NCBI RefSeq assembly: GCF_014205335.1
Contig: NZ_JACHNH010000001.1
Location: 620,001 to 684,000, forward strand
DNA: 64,000 nucleotides
Direction: 5' to 3'
Origin: Amorphoplanes digitatis
GTDB lineage: Bacteria > Actinomycetota > Actinomycetes > Mycobacteriales > Micromonosporaceae
The first letter of the stretch is position 1; every line of letters begins with the position of its first letter. Under the pieces are notes generated by a model, which saw nothing but the letters and a program-made list of their open reading frames with translations, did no database searches and was not told the DNA's origin. Both the position numbers and the translations under genes were made by a program. Positions 48,256-58,653 of this stretch are shown in pieces.

Positions 48256-51200
48256 TCACGGGCGCGGGAGCGCCGCCTCGACCAGGGCCGACTGCTCGGC
48301 CTCGTGCAGCTTCGCCGAGCCGACGGCCGGTGCGGCCGCCGCCGGGCGCGAGATCCGGCGCAGGCGCACGCCGTCGAGGTGCTCGAGCAGGTTGAGGGCC
48401 ACGAACGACCAGGCGCCCTGGTTGGCCGGCTCCTCCTGCACCCACGCGAAGTCCTCCGCGTTCGGGTACCGGTTCAGCACGGCCTTCAGCTCCTCGACCG
48501 GCAGCGGGTAGATCTGCTCCATGCGGATGATCGCCGTGTCGGTGATGCCGCGCTCCGCCCGCGCCTGGAACAGGTCGTAGTAGACCTTGCCCGAGCAGAG
48601 CAGGACCCGCTTGACGGCGCCGTCCTCCAGCGGGGTGCCGTTGACGCCGGCGTCGCCGACGATCGGCTGGAACGTGCCCGTGGTGAAGTCGGAGACCGAC
48701 GACACCGCGAGCTTGTGCCGCAGCAGCGACTTCGGCGAGAAGACGATCAGCGGCTTGCGCTTGGTGGACAGGGCCTGCCGGCGCAGCAGGTGGAAGTAGT
48801 TCGCCGGCGTGGTCGGGTTGGCGACCCGCATGTTGTCCTGCGCGCAGAGTTGGAGGAACCGCTCCGGGCGGCCGGACGAGTGGTCCGGGCCCTGCCCCTC
48901 CTGGCCGTGCGGGAGCAGCAGCACCAGCGACGACTGCTGGCCCCACTTCACCTCGCCGGAGGAGATGAACTCGTCCACGATCGACTGGGCGCCGTTGACG
49001 AAGTCGCCGAACTGCGCCTCCCAGAGCACCAGCGCCTCGGGGTTCTCGACCGAGTAGCCGTACTCGAAGCCCATCGCCGCGTACTCGCTGAGCAGGGAGT
49101 CGTGCACGAAGAAGCGGGCGTTGCCGGTGGCGAGCGTCGACAGCGGCAGGTAGTCGTTGCCGGTGTTCGCGTCGACCAGCGAGGCGTGCCGTGACACGAA
49201 GGTGCCGCGGCGCGAGTCCTGGCCGGCCAGCCGGACGGTGACGCCCTGGCTCAGCAGCGAGCCGAAGGCGATCAGCTCGCCCATGCCCCAGTCGATGCCG
49301 CCGTCGGCGGACATCTTGGCGCGCCGGTCCAGCAGCTGCTGCACCCGCTTGTGCGGGGTGAAGCCCTCCGGCAGGTCAAGGTGTGCCTGGCCGACCGCGC
49401 GCACGCCGGCGGGGTCGATGGCCGTGTCGACCTGCGGCTCCGGCTCGTCGGTGCGGGCCGGCCGGGGCCGCGGCGGGGAACCGGCCGCGTCCCGGGTCGC
49501 CTTGAAGACCTGCTCCAGCTGCGACTGGTAGTCGCGCAACTGCTCCTGGGCGTCGTCGAGGGTGAGGTCGCCGCGGCCGATGAGCTCCTCGGTGTAGAGC
49601 TTGCGGACCGAGCGCTTGGTGTCGATGATCTTGTACATCCGCGGGTTGGTCATCGACGGGTCGTCGCCCTCGTTGTGACCGCGGCGCCGGTAGCAGACCA
49701 GGTCGATCACGACGTCCTTGTTGAACGCCTGGCGGTACTCGAACGCCAGCCGGGCCACCCGGACGACGGCCTCGGGGTCGTCGCCGTTCACGTGGAAGAT
49801 CGGCGCCTGGATCATCCGGGCCACGTCGGTCGAGTAGAGCGACGAGCGGCTGTACTCCGGGGCGGTGGTGAAGCCGACCTGGTTGTTGACGACCACGTGC
49901 ACCGTGCCGCCGGTGCGGTAACCGCGCAGCTGGGAGAGGTTCAGCGTCTCCGCGACCACGCCCTGGCCGGCGAACGCCGCGTCACCGTGGATCAGGACGG
50001 GCAGCACCGTGTAGCCGTGCAGGCCGAGGTCGAGGCGGTCCTGCTTGGCGCGGACGATGCCCTCGAGCACCGGGTCGACGGCCTCGAGGTGCGACGGGTT
50101 CGCCACCACGCTGACCGTCGTCGAGTTCGTGCCGTCCGGCGTCGTGTACTTGCCGGTCTGGCCCAGGTGGTACTTGACGTCGCCGGAGCCGTGAGCCGAC
50201 TTCGGGTCCATCTGGCCCTCGAACTCGTTGAAGATCTTCTCGTACGGTTTGCCGACGATGTTCGCGAGCACGTTGAGCCGGCCGCGGTGCGCCATGCCGA
50301 TGACCATCTCGTCGAGGCCACCCTCGGCGGACGCCTGGAGCACCTCGTCGAGCAGCGGGATCAGCGACTCGCCGCCCTCCAGCGAGAAGCGCTTCTGCCC
50401 GACGTACTTGGTCTGCAGGAACGTCTCGAACGCCTCGGCGGCGTTCAGCCGGTTGAGGACGTGCTTCTGCTCCTCGGGGTCCGGCTTGGTGTACTTGATC
50501 TCGATCCGGTCTTGGATCCAGCGCCGCTCCTCGGGGCCCTGGATGTGCATGTACTCGATGCCGACCCGGCGGCAGTAGGTGTCGCGCAGGACGCCGAGCA
50601 CGTCGCGCAGCTTCATCTTCTGCTTGCCGGCGAAGCCGCCGACCGGGAACATCCGGTCGAGGTCCCACAGGGTCAGCCCGTGCTGGAGCACGTCCAGGTC
50701 GGGGTGCCGGCGGATCTCGAACTCGAGCGGGTCGGTGTCGGCCATCAGGTGGCCGCGCACCCGGTACGCGTGGATCAGCTCGACGACCCGAGCGGCCTTG
50801 TCGATCTGCCCCTCGGAGGTACGGGCGACGTCGCGCACCCAGCGCACCGGCTCGTACGGGATCCGCAGCGAGGTGAAGATGTCGTCGTAGAAGGCGTGGT
50901 CGCCGAGCAGGTACTCGTGCATCGCCTTGAGGAACTCGCCGGACTGCGCGCCCTGGATGACCCGGTGGTCATAGGTGCTGGTCAGCGTGGTGACCTTGCT
51001 GACGCCGTGCTCGGTGAGGGTCTCGTCGGACATGCCGGAGTAGGGCGCCGGGTATTCCATCGCGCCGACGCCGATGATGGCGCTCTGGCCGGCCATCAGG
51101 CGCGGGATGGAGTGCACGGTGCCGATGCCGCCGGGGTTGGTCAGCGAGATCGTCGTCCCGGCGTAGTCGTCCATGGTCAGCTCGTTGCGGCGGGCGCGCC

Positions 51201-51972
51201 GGACCACGTCCTCGTACGCCTGCCAGAACTTGCGGAAGTCCATCTGCTCGCAGTTCTTGATGGACGGCACGACCAGGGTGCGGGTGCCGTCCTTCTTGGC
51301 GAGGTCGATGGCGATGCCCAGGTTGACGTGCTCGGGCTGCACCAGCGCCGGCTTGCCGTCCACCTCGGCGAACGAGTTGTTCATCTCCGGGTGGGCCATC
51401 ACGGAGCGGACCAGCGCCCAGCCGATCAGGTGGGTGAAGCTGACCTTGCCGCCGCGGCCGCGGGCGAGGTGGTTGTTGATCACGATGCGGTTGTCGACAA
51501 GCAGCTTCGCCGGGACGGCCCGGACCGACGTCGCGGTCGGCACCTCGAGAGAGGCGTCCATGTTCTGCACGATGCGGGCGGCGACGCCGCGCAGCGTGGT
51601 GACCTTCGACGTGCTCGCCGGCGCGGGCGTCTTCGCGGCCGTGGTGGCCGGCTTCGCCGTTGCCGCCGGCTTGGCGGGCGCGGCCGCCGGCTTGGCCGGC
51701 GCGGCCGGCTTCTCCGGCGCGATGGTCGCGGCGGCCGGTGCGTCGGTGCCCGCCTTCGCGGCGGTCGCCTTCGCGTTGGCGGCGGTCGCCTCGTCAGGGG
51801 TAGCGATCGAGCCCGAGGCCATGGCCGGCTTGTAGTCGGCGAAGAAATCGTGCCAGGCGGGATCGACACTGGCTGGGTCGGCCAGGTAGCGCTGGTACAT
51901 CTCGTCGACAATCCACTCGTTGGGGCCGAAGTCCGCGAGTGGATTGTCATGCGAAGTCTGCTGGGTCGACAC
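48256..51972 (-). CDS. kgd: multifunctional 2-oxoglutarate dehydrogenase E1/E2 (Kgd/OdhA)
   Basis: This TCA-cycle enzyme decarboxylates 2-oxoglutarate and carries an E2-like acyltransferase on the same chain. The 1238-residue protein starts at GTG 51972 ([20 protein letters not shown], the E1 N-terminal peptide); ATG 51996 is possible. An Ala/Pro/Lys linker (about 50-115) precedes the E2-type domain, with active-site [16 protein letters not shown]. The E1 part has EKFLQ-type [18 protein letters not shown] and [12 protein letters not shown]. Such fusions are specific to actinobacteria and are controlled by an FHA protein (GarA/OdhI), which is not in the window. Confidence 0.96.
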   Translation of the reverse strand: MSTQQTSHDNPLADFGPNEWIVDEMYQRYLADPASVDPAWHDFFADYKPAMASGSIATPDEATAANAKATAAKAGTDAPAAATIAPEKPAAPAKPAAAPAKPAATAKPATTAAKTPAPASTSKVTTLRGVAARIVQNMDASLEVPTATSVRAVPAKLLVDNRIVINNHLARGRGGKVSFTHLIGWALVRSVMAHPEMNNSFAEVDGKPALVQPEHVNLGIAIDLAKKDGTRTLVVPSIKNCEQMDFRKFWQAYEDVVRRARRNELTMDDYAGTTISLTNPGGIGTVHSIPRLMAGQSAIIGVGAMEYPAPYSGMSDETLTEHGVSKVTTLTSTYDHRVIQGAQSGEFLKAMHEYLLGDHAFYDDIFTSLRIPYEPVRWVRDVARTSEGQIDKAARVVELIHAYRVRGHLMADTDPLEFEIRRHPDLDVLQHGLTLWDLDRMFPVGGFAGKQKMKLRDVLGVLRDTYCRRVGIEYMHIQGPEERRWIQDRIEIKYTKPDPEEQKHVLNRLNAAEAFETFLQTKYVGQKRFSLEGGESLIPLLDEVLQASAEGGLDEMVIGMAHRGRLNVLANIVGKPYEKIFNEFEGQMDPKSAHGSGDVKYHLGQTGKYTTPDGTNSTTVSVVANPSHLEAVDPVLEGIVRAKQDRLDLGLHGYTVLPVLIHGDAAFAGQGVVAETLNLSQLRGYRTGGTVHVVVNNQVGFTTAPEYSRSSLYSTDVARMIQAPIFHVNGDDPEAVVRVARLAFEYRQAFNKDVVIDLVCYRRRGHNEGDDPSMTNPRMYKIIDTKRSVRKLYTEELIGRGDLTLDDAQEQLRDYQSQLEQVFKATRDAAGSPPRPRPARTDEPEPQVDTAIDPAGVRAVGQAHLDLPEGFTPHKRVQQLLDRRAKMSADGGIDWGMGELIAFGSLLSQGVTVRLAGQDSRRGTFVSRHASLVDANTGNDYLPLSTLATGNARFFVHDSLLSEYAAMGFEYGYSVENPEALVLWEAQFGDFVNGAQSIVDEFISSGEVKWGQQSSLVLLLPHGQEGQGPDHSSGRPERFLQLCAQDNMRVANPTTPANYFHLLRRQALSTKRKPLIVFSPKSLLRHKLAVSSVSDFTTGTFQPIVGDAGVNGTPLEDGAVKRVLLCSGKVYYDLFQARAERGITDTAIIRMEQIYPLPVEELKAVLNRYPNAEDFAWVQEEPANQGAWSFVALNLLEHLDGVRLRRISRPAAAAPAVGSAKLHEAEQSALVEAALPRP

Positions 51973-52138
51973 TGCCGTGTTCGCCTCTTTCACCATGTTG
52001 TCAGCACGCGACGGTTCGTCACACGGGACGAAGGAATCGCCGTCAAGGCTACGCCGTGAGATTCGCGCGGCCATCCGGACGTCCAGTGTGTGACGAACTG
52101 CCGAGGCGGAGAGCAGGCGTGTGACCTGCCGAACACGA

Positions 52139-52965
52139 TCAGGTGATGTCGCGCCGCTTCATGAGCCACGTGCCGAGACCGCCCGCGAGCACCGCGTAGC
52201 CGATCAGTACGACGGCGCCGAGCCAGCGGGGCGGACTGCCCGGCAACTCGGTTCCGGAGATCATCAGCTGTGACGCGATCGGCGGGACCAGCACCTGGAG
52301 CTTGTCGAACCAGTCGCCGAACCGGGGCGCGAGCAGCGCGAAGATGATGGTCGTTCCGAACCAGCCGAGCACGTAGATCGTGCTCAGCGCGATGGTCGCG
52401 CCGATCTGGCTGCGGATCAGCACCCCGCCGCCGACGCCGAGAACCGCCCAAAGGGCGTACGCGAGCGCATTGAGGCCGATAGCCCGCCACACCGCCGGCT
52501 CGCCCAGCTGCGCGCCGACGTCCAGCTGGTTCAGGATGAGCGGCACGAAGATCAGGTTGAGCACGGTGGTGACGAGCCAGAAGCCGACGCCGAACACGGC
52601 CGAGGCGACCAGCTTGGCGAGGACGACCCGCTCCCGGCGCGGCGTCACCAGGAAGGTGGTGGTGGCCGTCAGGTGGAAGAACTCGTTGGTCACCACGATG
52701 GCGCCCAACAGCATCACCATGAGCACGCCGAAGAACTGGCCGCTGGTGTAGAGGTTGGCCGCCACGTTGACGGCCTCGTTGGCCACCCGGACCTGCGCGG
52801 CCTGCTCGGCGGTCAGGCCCTGCTCGGCCGGGTCGACGCCCTGGTTGATGCTGCTGCCGGCCCAGTTGATCAGCAGGGACAGCGCCCAGAGCGCCAGCGT
52901 GATCAGGCCGAAGATCCACCAGGTGGAGGTGGATCGGATCTTGAACAGCTCGGCTTTGACGAGAT

Positions 52966-52969
<4 letters not shown>
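52139..52969 (-). CDS. ABC transporter permease (ABC-2 type)
   Basis: The 276-residue membrane protein has about six hydrophobic segments. It starts [20 protein letters not shown], the usual entry of ABC-2 permeases, followed by a long extracytoplasmic loop (about 38-75). The helices [17 protein letters not shown] and [10 protein letters not shown] follow. Its ATG overlaps the stop of the ATPase gene (ATGA). The substrate is unknown; relatives export peptides, lipids or antibiotics. Confidence 0.88.
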
Positions 52970-53883
<914 letters not shown>

Positions 53884-53916
53884 CGAACACTCCTTCCGCT
53901 CGGCTGGTGGATCAAC

Positions 53917-54579
53917 CTACCGCGTCAGCGCGATCCAGGTTGCCCGTGCGGTGGCGATTCGCTCGCCGCCCGGCGCGTAGACCGAGGAATCGACAAGGGC
54001 CTTGCGGCCCTGCACCGAGACCGCCGCGCCGACCACCACGCAGGTGCTGCCCGCCGCGGGCAGGGAATCGACGGCCACCGCGATGCGGCCGAGCACGTAG
54101 ACCTGGCCGGTGCGCAGCGCCGACCAGCCGCCGGGGCAGTCCAGCGCGGCCCACAGCGTCTCGACGCGAACGTCGGGCGGAACCACCCAGGGCGCGGCCA
54201 TCCGGCCGTCGGGCAGCGGGCCGGCGAAGATCCGCAGACCGTCGGGGTTCTCGGGGCCGCAGACGAAGCAGGTGGGGAACGGGTGGTCGGCGAAGCCCGG
54301 GTAGCCGGCGGTGGCCGCCCGCGCCTGCTCAAGGGAGACCGGTGCCACCCCGCTGCCGGCGTCGGCGACCGGCGCCACCTCGGCGACCAGGGTGCCGTCG
54401 GGCGCGGCGACCTTGCCGTCCGCCACGGTCAGCGTGGTCTCCAGCGGCGGCGGGACCCGGAGCGTCACCTCGAAGGCCCGGCCGTCCGCGCCCGCGCCGG
54501 ACGCCACGGCGAACGCGCCGGCGGACCAGCCGCCGTTGCCCGACGTGGGCGGGCCGTTGTAGCGGGACGCGATCTGCAT
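53917..54579 (-). CDS. hotdog-fold thioesterase-like protein
   Basis: The protein has about 220 residues and starts MQIASRYNGPPTSGNGGWSA, which matches the usual N-terminus of a conserved actinobacterial family. ATGs at 54606 and 54621 and a GTG at 54654 allow longer forms. FPTCFVCGPENPDGLRIFAG is its hallmark Cys-x2-Cys loop. The ends resemble the acyl-CoA thioesterase double hotdog (VETLWAALDCPGGWSAL). The substrate is unknown. It is divergent from the acyltransferase pair. Confidence 0.72.
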   Translation of the reverse strand: MQIASRYNGPPTSGNGGWSAGAFAVASGAGADGRAFEVTLRVPPPLETTLTVADGKVAAPDGTLVAEVAPVADAGSGVAPVSLEQARAATAGYPGFADHPFPTCFVCGPENPDGLRIFAGPLPDGRMAAPWVVPPDVRVETLWAALDCPGGWSALRTGQVYVLGRIAVAVDSLPAAGSTCVVVGAAVSVQGRKALVDSSVYAPGGERIATARATWIALTR

Positions 54580-54687
54580 GTCACCGACGCTCTCATACGG
54601 GTGCGACATAAAGCCGTTCATGTACCGGTCATCCGCCGCCTCCTGAGCCGACACGCCGACGGCAGTCGGGGGCCTTACACAGTTCTC

Positions 54688-55452
54688 ATGACGGTACTCA
54701 TGACCGCCGCCGCATCCACCGGGACCAGCGGCTATTCACTCCTGATCGCCGACGGCGCCGAGCAGGTAGCGGCCGCGCAGCGGCTACGCCACGACGTCTT
54801 CGCCACCGAGCTCGGCGCGACGCTGCGTGGCGTCACCCCCGACGGCCGTGACGTCGACGAGTTCGACGACTACTGCGACCACCTGATCGTCCGCGACGAC
54901 TCGACCGGTCAGGTCGTCGGCACGTACCGGATGATGCACCCGAAGGGTGCCGAGCGGGCCGGGCGCCGCTACGGCGACGGCGAGTTCGATCTCAGTGCCC
55001 TGCGCCCGCTGCGCGACCAGCTGGTCGAGACCGGGCGCTCCTGCGTGCACCCGGACCATCGCTCCGGGGCCGTGGTGAACCTGATGTGGGCCGGCATCGC
55101 CCGCTACCTGCACCTGAACAACCTGCGCTGGCTCGGCGGATGCGCGTCGGTCGGCCTCGAGGACGGCGGGGCGACCGCGGCCGGCGTCTGGGCCCGGGTC
55201 TCGGCCCGGCACCTCTCTCCGCCCGCGCTGCGGGTGCGGCCGCGCGACTCCTGGCTCGCCGGGACCGACCTCGTCGGCGACCCGGCGGTCCTGCCGCCGC
55301 CGCTGCTGCGGGGCTATCTGCGGCTGGGCGGCTGGGTCTGCGGCGAGCCGGCCTACGACCCGGACTTCAACTGCGCCGACTTCTACATGCTCTTCTCCAT
55401 GGACCGGATGGACCCGCGCTACCGGCGGCACTTTCTCGGGGCGACCCGATGA
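54688..55452 (+). CDS. OlsB-like GNAT N-acyltransferase
   Basis: The 254-residue protein of the hemolysin/OlsB group uses acyl-ACP to N-acylate an amine such as ornithine. RLRHDVFATELGATLRG, then DEFDDYCDHLIVRDDSTGQV, ETGRSCVHPDHRSGAVVNLM and the C-terminal PDFNCADFYMLFSMDRMDPR match this family. ATG 54688 is used; ATG 54700 is also possible. It overlaps the following PlsC-type gene by 4 bases. Together they could form lyso-ornithine lipid and then ornithine lipid, but the product is inferred. Confidence 0.82.
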   Translation: MTVLMTAAASTGTSGYSLLIADGAEQVAAAQRLRHDVFATELGATLRGVTPDGRDVDEFDDYCDHLIVRDDSTGQVVGTYRMMHPKGAERAGRRYGDGEFDLSALRPLRDQLVETGRSCVHPDHRSGAVVNLMWAGIARYLHLNNLRWLGGCASVGLEDGGATAAGVWARVSARHLSPPALRVRPRDSWLAGTDLVGDPAVLPPPLLRGYLRLGGWVCGEPAYDPDFNCADFYMLFSMDRMDPRYRRHFLGATR

Positions 55453-56225
55453 TCGCGGCGATGTGGCAGCCCGCCTCCGCCTGCGGCCCGCAGTGCCGGC
55501 CGGGCGGCGAGCGGGGCGTGCGGGCCGTCACCACGGTGTTGCGGATGTCGGCGCTCTTCGGCGTACTCGTATGGGCCTTCGCCCTTGCGCCGTTCGCGCG
55601 GACCGGCGCCGCACGGGCCGTGGCCCGCGGCATCCTCGCGGCCCTCGGGGTGCGGCTGGTGTGGCGCGGGCCCGCGCCGCGGCCCGGCAGCCTGCTCGTG
55701 GCCAACCACGTCTCCTGGCTCGACATCCTCGCGCTGCACGCGGTGACGCCGGTCCGGCTGGTCGCCAAGCACGACGTGCGCGGCTGGCCCGGCATCGGCG
55801 CCCTCGCGGTCGCGAGCGGGTCGATCTTCCTCGACCGGACCCGGCCGAAGCGCCTGCCGGCGACGGTCGCCGAGATCGCGGCGGCGCTGCGGGCCGGCCG
55901 AACGGTCGCGGTCTTTCCGGAGGGCACGACGTTCTGCGGCGCCGACCGCGGGCGCTTCCGGCCCGCCGTGTTCCAGGCGGCCGTCGACGCCGGCGCGCCG
56001 GTCGTGCCGATCTCCATCCGGTACGCGTCCCCGGCGGCCGCCTTCGTCGGCGACGACTCCCTGTGGTCCTCGGTGCGGAGGGTGGCGCGGTCGCGCGGGC
56101 TTACGGTTACCCTCGTCGGGGCTCCGGCGCTGCTACCGGCGCCCGGCGCGGACCGGCGGTCGCTGGCCCGGGCGGCCGAGGCGACGGCCGGACTGCGGTC
56201 CGGCACCTTTGATCTTGCCGCCTAG
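55449..56225 (+). CDS. PlsC/OlsA-like 1-acyl-sn-glycerol-3-phosphate acyltransferase
   Basis: A 258-residue membrane-bound O-acyltransferase. The His-x4-Asp catalytic motif is in VANHVSWLDILAL, and the glycerol-phosphate motif is FPEGTTFCGADRG. The N-terminal hydrophobic helix (about 31-50) anchors it. ATGA overlap with the OlsB-like gene shows coupling. The pairing with an N-acyltransferase suggests OlsA activity; a plain PlsC role remains possible. Confidence 0.85.
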   Translation: MIAAMWQPASACGPQCRPGGERGVRAVTTVLRMSALFGVLVWAFALAPFARTGAARAVARGILAALGVRLVWRGPAPRPGSLLVANHVSWLDILALHAVTPVRLVAKHDVRGWPGIGALAVASGSIFLDRTRPKRLPATVAEIAAALRAGRTVAVFPEGTTFCGADRGRFRPAVFQAAVDAGAPVVPISIRYASPAAAFVGDDSLWSSVRRVARSRGLTVTLVGAPALLPAPGADRRSLARAAEATAGLRSGTFDLAA

Positions 56226-56291
56226 CTGCCTCACAGAAAACTTTCAGCCAGTGCGCAGCGTGGGCGCAGGCCCCTGGGTGAAGATGGTTGC

Positions 56292-57008
56292 ATGGCCGTT
56301 TCTCAGACCCAGGGCAAACAGAGCGAGGCGAAGCTCCTCGTCGTCGAGGACGATGCGAACATTCTCGAGCTGCTCTCCGCAAGCCTGCGCTTCGCCGGGT
56401 TCGACGTCAGCACCGCGACAAGCGGCAGCGCCGCCGTCAGCGCGGCCAAGAGTGCGACTCCCGACCTTGTCGTCCTCGACGTGATGCTGCCCGACCTCGA
56501 CGGCTTCGAGGTCATCCGGCTCATGCGCGAGGGCGGCACCCGCACGCCGGTGGTCTTCCTGACCGCCCGCGACGGCACCGACGACAAGATCCGGGGCCTG
56601 ACGCTCGGCGGCGACGACTACGTGACAAAGCCGTTCAGCCTCGAGGAGCTCACCGCCCGGATCCGGGCCGTGCTGCGCCGCACCTCGGCCGGCGACGAGG
56701 AGCCCTCGCGCCTGGTCTTCGCCGACCTGGAGCTGGACGAGGAGACCCATGAGGTCTACCGGGCGGGGCAGCGTGTGCAGCTCTCCCCGACCGAGTTCAA
56801 GCTGCTGCGCTACCTGATGCTCAACGCCAACCGGGTGCTCTCCAAGGCGCAGATCCTCGACCACGTGTGGAAGTACGACTTCCGGGGCGACGACAACATC
56901 GTGGAGTCGTACATCTCCTACCTGCGGCGCAAGGTGGACAACGTGCAGCCGCGGCTGATCCACACGCTTCGCGGCGTCGGATACGTGCTGCGCAAGCCGG
57001 CGGCCTGA
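56292..57008 (+). CDS. OmpR-family response regulator (MprA-like)
   Basis: A 238-residue regulator. The receiver has VVEDDANILELL, phospho-accepting Asp63 (VVLDVMLPDLDG), Thr (FLTARD) and Lys (VTKPF). The C-terminal winged helix has LSPTEFKLLRYLMLNANRVL and VESYISYLRRKVD. The kinase gene begins 9 bases later and an HtrA protease gene follows, the arrangement of mycobacterial mprA-mprB-pepD. The TrcR group is the alternative by sequence alone. Confidence 0.92.
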   Translation: MAVSQTQGKQSEAKLLVVEDDANILELLSASLRFAGFDVSTATSGSAAVSAAKSATPDLVVLDVMLPDLDGFEVIRLMREGGTRTPVVFLTARDGTDDKIRGLTLGGDDYVTKPFSLEELTARIRAVLRRTSAGDEEPSRLVFADLELDEETHEVYRAGQRVQLSPTEFKLLRYLMLNANRVLSKAQILDHVWKYDFRGDDNIVESYISYLRRKVDNVQPRLIHTLRGVGYVLRKPAA

Positions 57009-57017
57009 GCAAACCCC

Positions 57018-58583
57018 GTGACCGCGACCCTCTCCGACCGGCTCCGCAGGTACGTACCGTTGCAGGCCAGCCTGCGCCGCGTGCCGCTGAGCATCAAGCT
57101 CGTCGCCTCCGTCCTGGCGCTGGTGTTCGCGGCGCTGACCCTGATCAGCGCCGCCAGCACGTACGCGCTGCACAGCTACATGATCGGGCGGCTGGACGCC
57201 GGGCTGGTGCGGTTCACGGTCACGCTGGAGAACCTCACCGGGGAGCAGAAGCTGATCCTGCCCTCCGACTACTACGTGTGCGCGACCACGGTCGACGGCG
57301 TCGGCGCACCGGGGAACCGTAAGTACGACAACTCGCTGAAACCCGGCCAGCTGCCGCCGGTGATCAAGGGGCAGAAAGAGGTCGACAAGCACCTCAACAA
57401 GCCGTTCACGGTCAAGTCCTCCGACGGCACCGTGACGTGGCGGATGCTGATCACCTACACCGACACCGGCGAGGTGCTTCAGGTCGGGCAGCGCCTGCTC
57501 GGCATCGACAACGCGATAAGCCGGCTGATCTGGGTCGACACGCTTGTCGGCGCCGGCGTGCTCTTCGCGCTCGCGGCGGTCGGCGCGGCGATCGTGCGGC
57601 AGAGCCTCATCCCGCTCGGTCAGATCGAGCGGACCGCGGCGGCCATCGCCGCCGGCGACCTCACCCAGCGCGTACCCGATCCGGAGCCGGACGTCGAGGA
57701 ACCGCAGACCGAGCTGGGCCGGCTCTCCCGGGCCCTGAACGCGATGCTCGCCCAGATCGAGGCCGCGTTCACCGCCCGGGCGCTGTCGGAGACCGCGGCC
57801 CGCGCCGCGGAGTCGCAGTCCCGGGACGCCGCCGAGGCCGCGCAGGCCTCTGAGGCCCGCGCGGTGCGCTCGGAGGAGAAGATGCGGCAGTTCGTCGCGG
57901 ACGCCTCGCACGAGCTGCGTACCCCGCTGACCTCCATCCGCGGCTTCGCCGAGCTGTACCGCCAGGGCGCGGTCGGCAAACCGGAGGACGTGGCCAAGCT
58001 GGTACGCCGGATCGAGGACGAGGCCGCCCGGATGGGCCTGCTCGTCGAGGATCTGCTGCTGCTCGCCCGGCTGGACCGGGAGCGGCCGATCTCCCTGGCG
58101 CCCGTCGAGCTGACGGTGCTGGCCGTCGACGCCGTACAGGCGGCGCAGGCCACCGCGCCCGAGCGCACCATCGAGCTGGACGTGCGGGAGTCGCCGGAGA
58201 AGCTCGTCGCGTACGGGGACGACGCGCGCCTGCGGCAGGTCATCGGCAACCTGATGACAAACGCGCTGGTGCACACGCCGCCGGAGGCGTCGGTGACGCT
58301 CGCGCTCTATCCGGACACGGGCAACCAGGCCGTCATCGAGATCAGCGACACCGGCCCCGGGCTCGCTCCCGAGCAGCGCGAACACGTCTTCGAGCGCTTC
58401 TACCGCGCCGACGAGGCGAGGACACGGCGTACGGACCGCAGGGCGTCCGGCACGGGCCTCGGCCTGGCCATCGTCGCGGCGATCGTGCGGGCGCACCACG
58501 GCACGGTCGAGGTGATCAGCGAGCCCGGCGAGGGCGCGACGTTCCGGGTGTCCCTTCCGGCGCTGGTTCCCGACGAATCATGA
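57018..58583 (+). CDS. membrane sensor histidine kinase (MprB-like)
   Basis: The 521-residue kinase has two transmembrane helices (about 25-50 and 170-195). They flank a 120-residue extracytoplasmic sensor that contains one Cys and many Lys/Asp. A HAMP domain follows, then an Ala/Glu-rich coiled coil (ARALSETAARAAESQSRDAA). The H-box is FVADASHELRTPLTSIRGFA (His298). The ATPase has NLMTNALVHTPP, DTGPGLAPEQ, FERFYRADEAR and GTGLGLAIV. It starts at GTG 57018. It pairs with the preceding regulator. Confidence 0.93.
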   Translation: MTATLSDRLRRYVPLQASLRRVPLSIKLVASVLALVFAALTLISAASTYALHSYMIGRLDAGLVRFTVTLENLTGEQKLILPSDYYVCATTVDGVGAPGNRKYDNSLKPGQLPPVIKGQKEVDKHLNKPFTVKSSDGTVTWRMLITYTDTGEVLQVGQRLLGIDNAISRLIWVDTLVGAGVLFALAAVGAAIVRQSLIPLGQIERTAAAIAAGDLTQRVPDPEPDVEEPQTELGRLSRALNAMLAQIEAAFTARALSETAARAAESQSRDAAEAAQASEARAVRSEEKMRQFVADASHELRTPLTSIRGFAELYRQGAVGKPEDVAKLVRRIEDEAARMGLLVEDLLLLARLDRERPISLAPVELTVLAVDAVQAAQATAPERTIELDVRESPEKLVAYGDDARLRQVIGNLMTNALVHTPPEASVTLALYPDTGNQAVIEISDTGPGLAPEQREHVFERFYRADEARTRRTDRRASGTGLGLAIVAAIVRAHHGTVEVISEPGEGATFRVSLPALVPDES

Positions 58584-58653
58584 CTTCTGGAGGCATGCAC
58601 CATTCACAGAGAACGTCCAGGGGCAGCACAGGTCAATCGGAGCGGGCGAAGGC

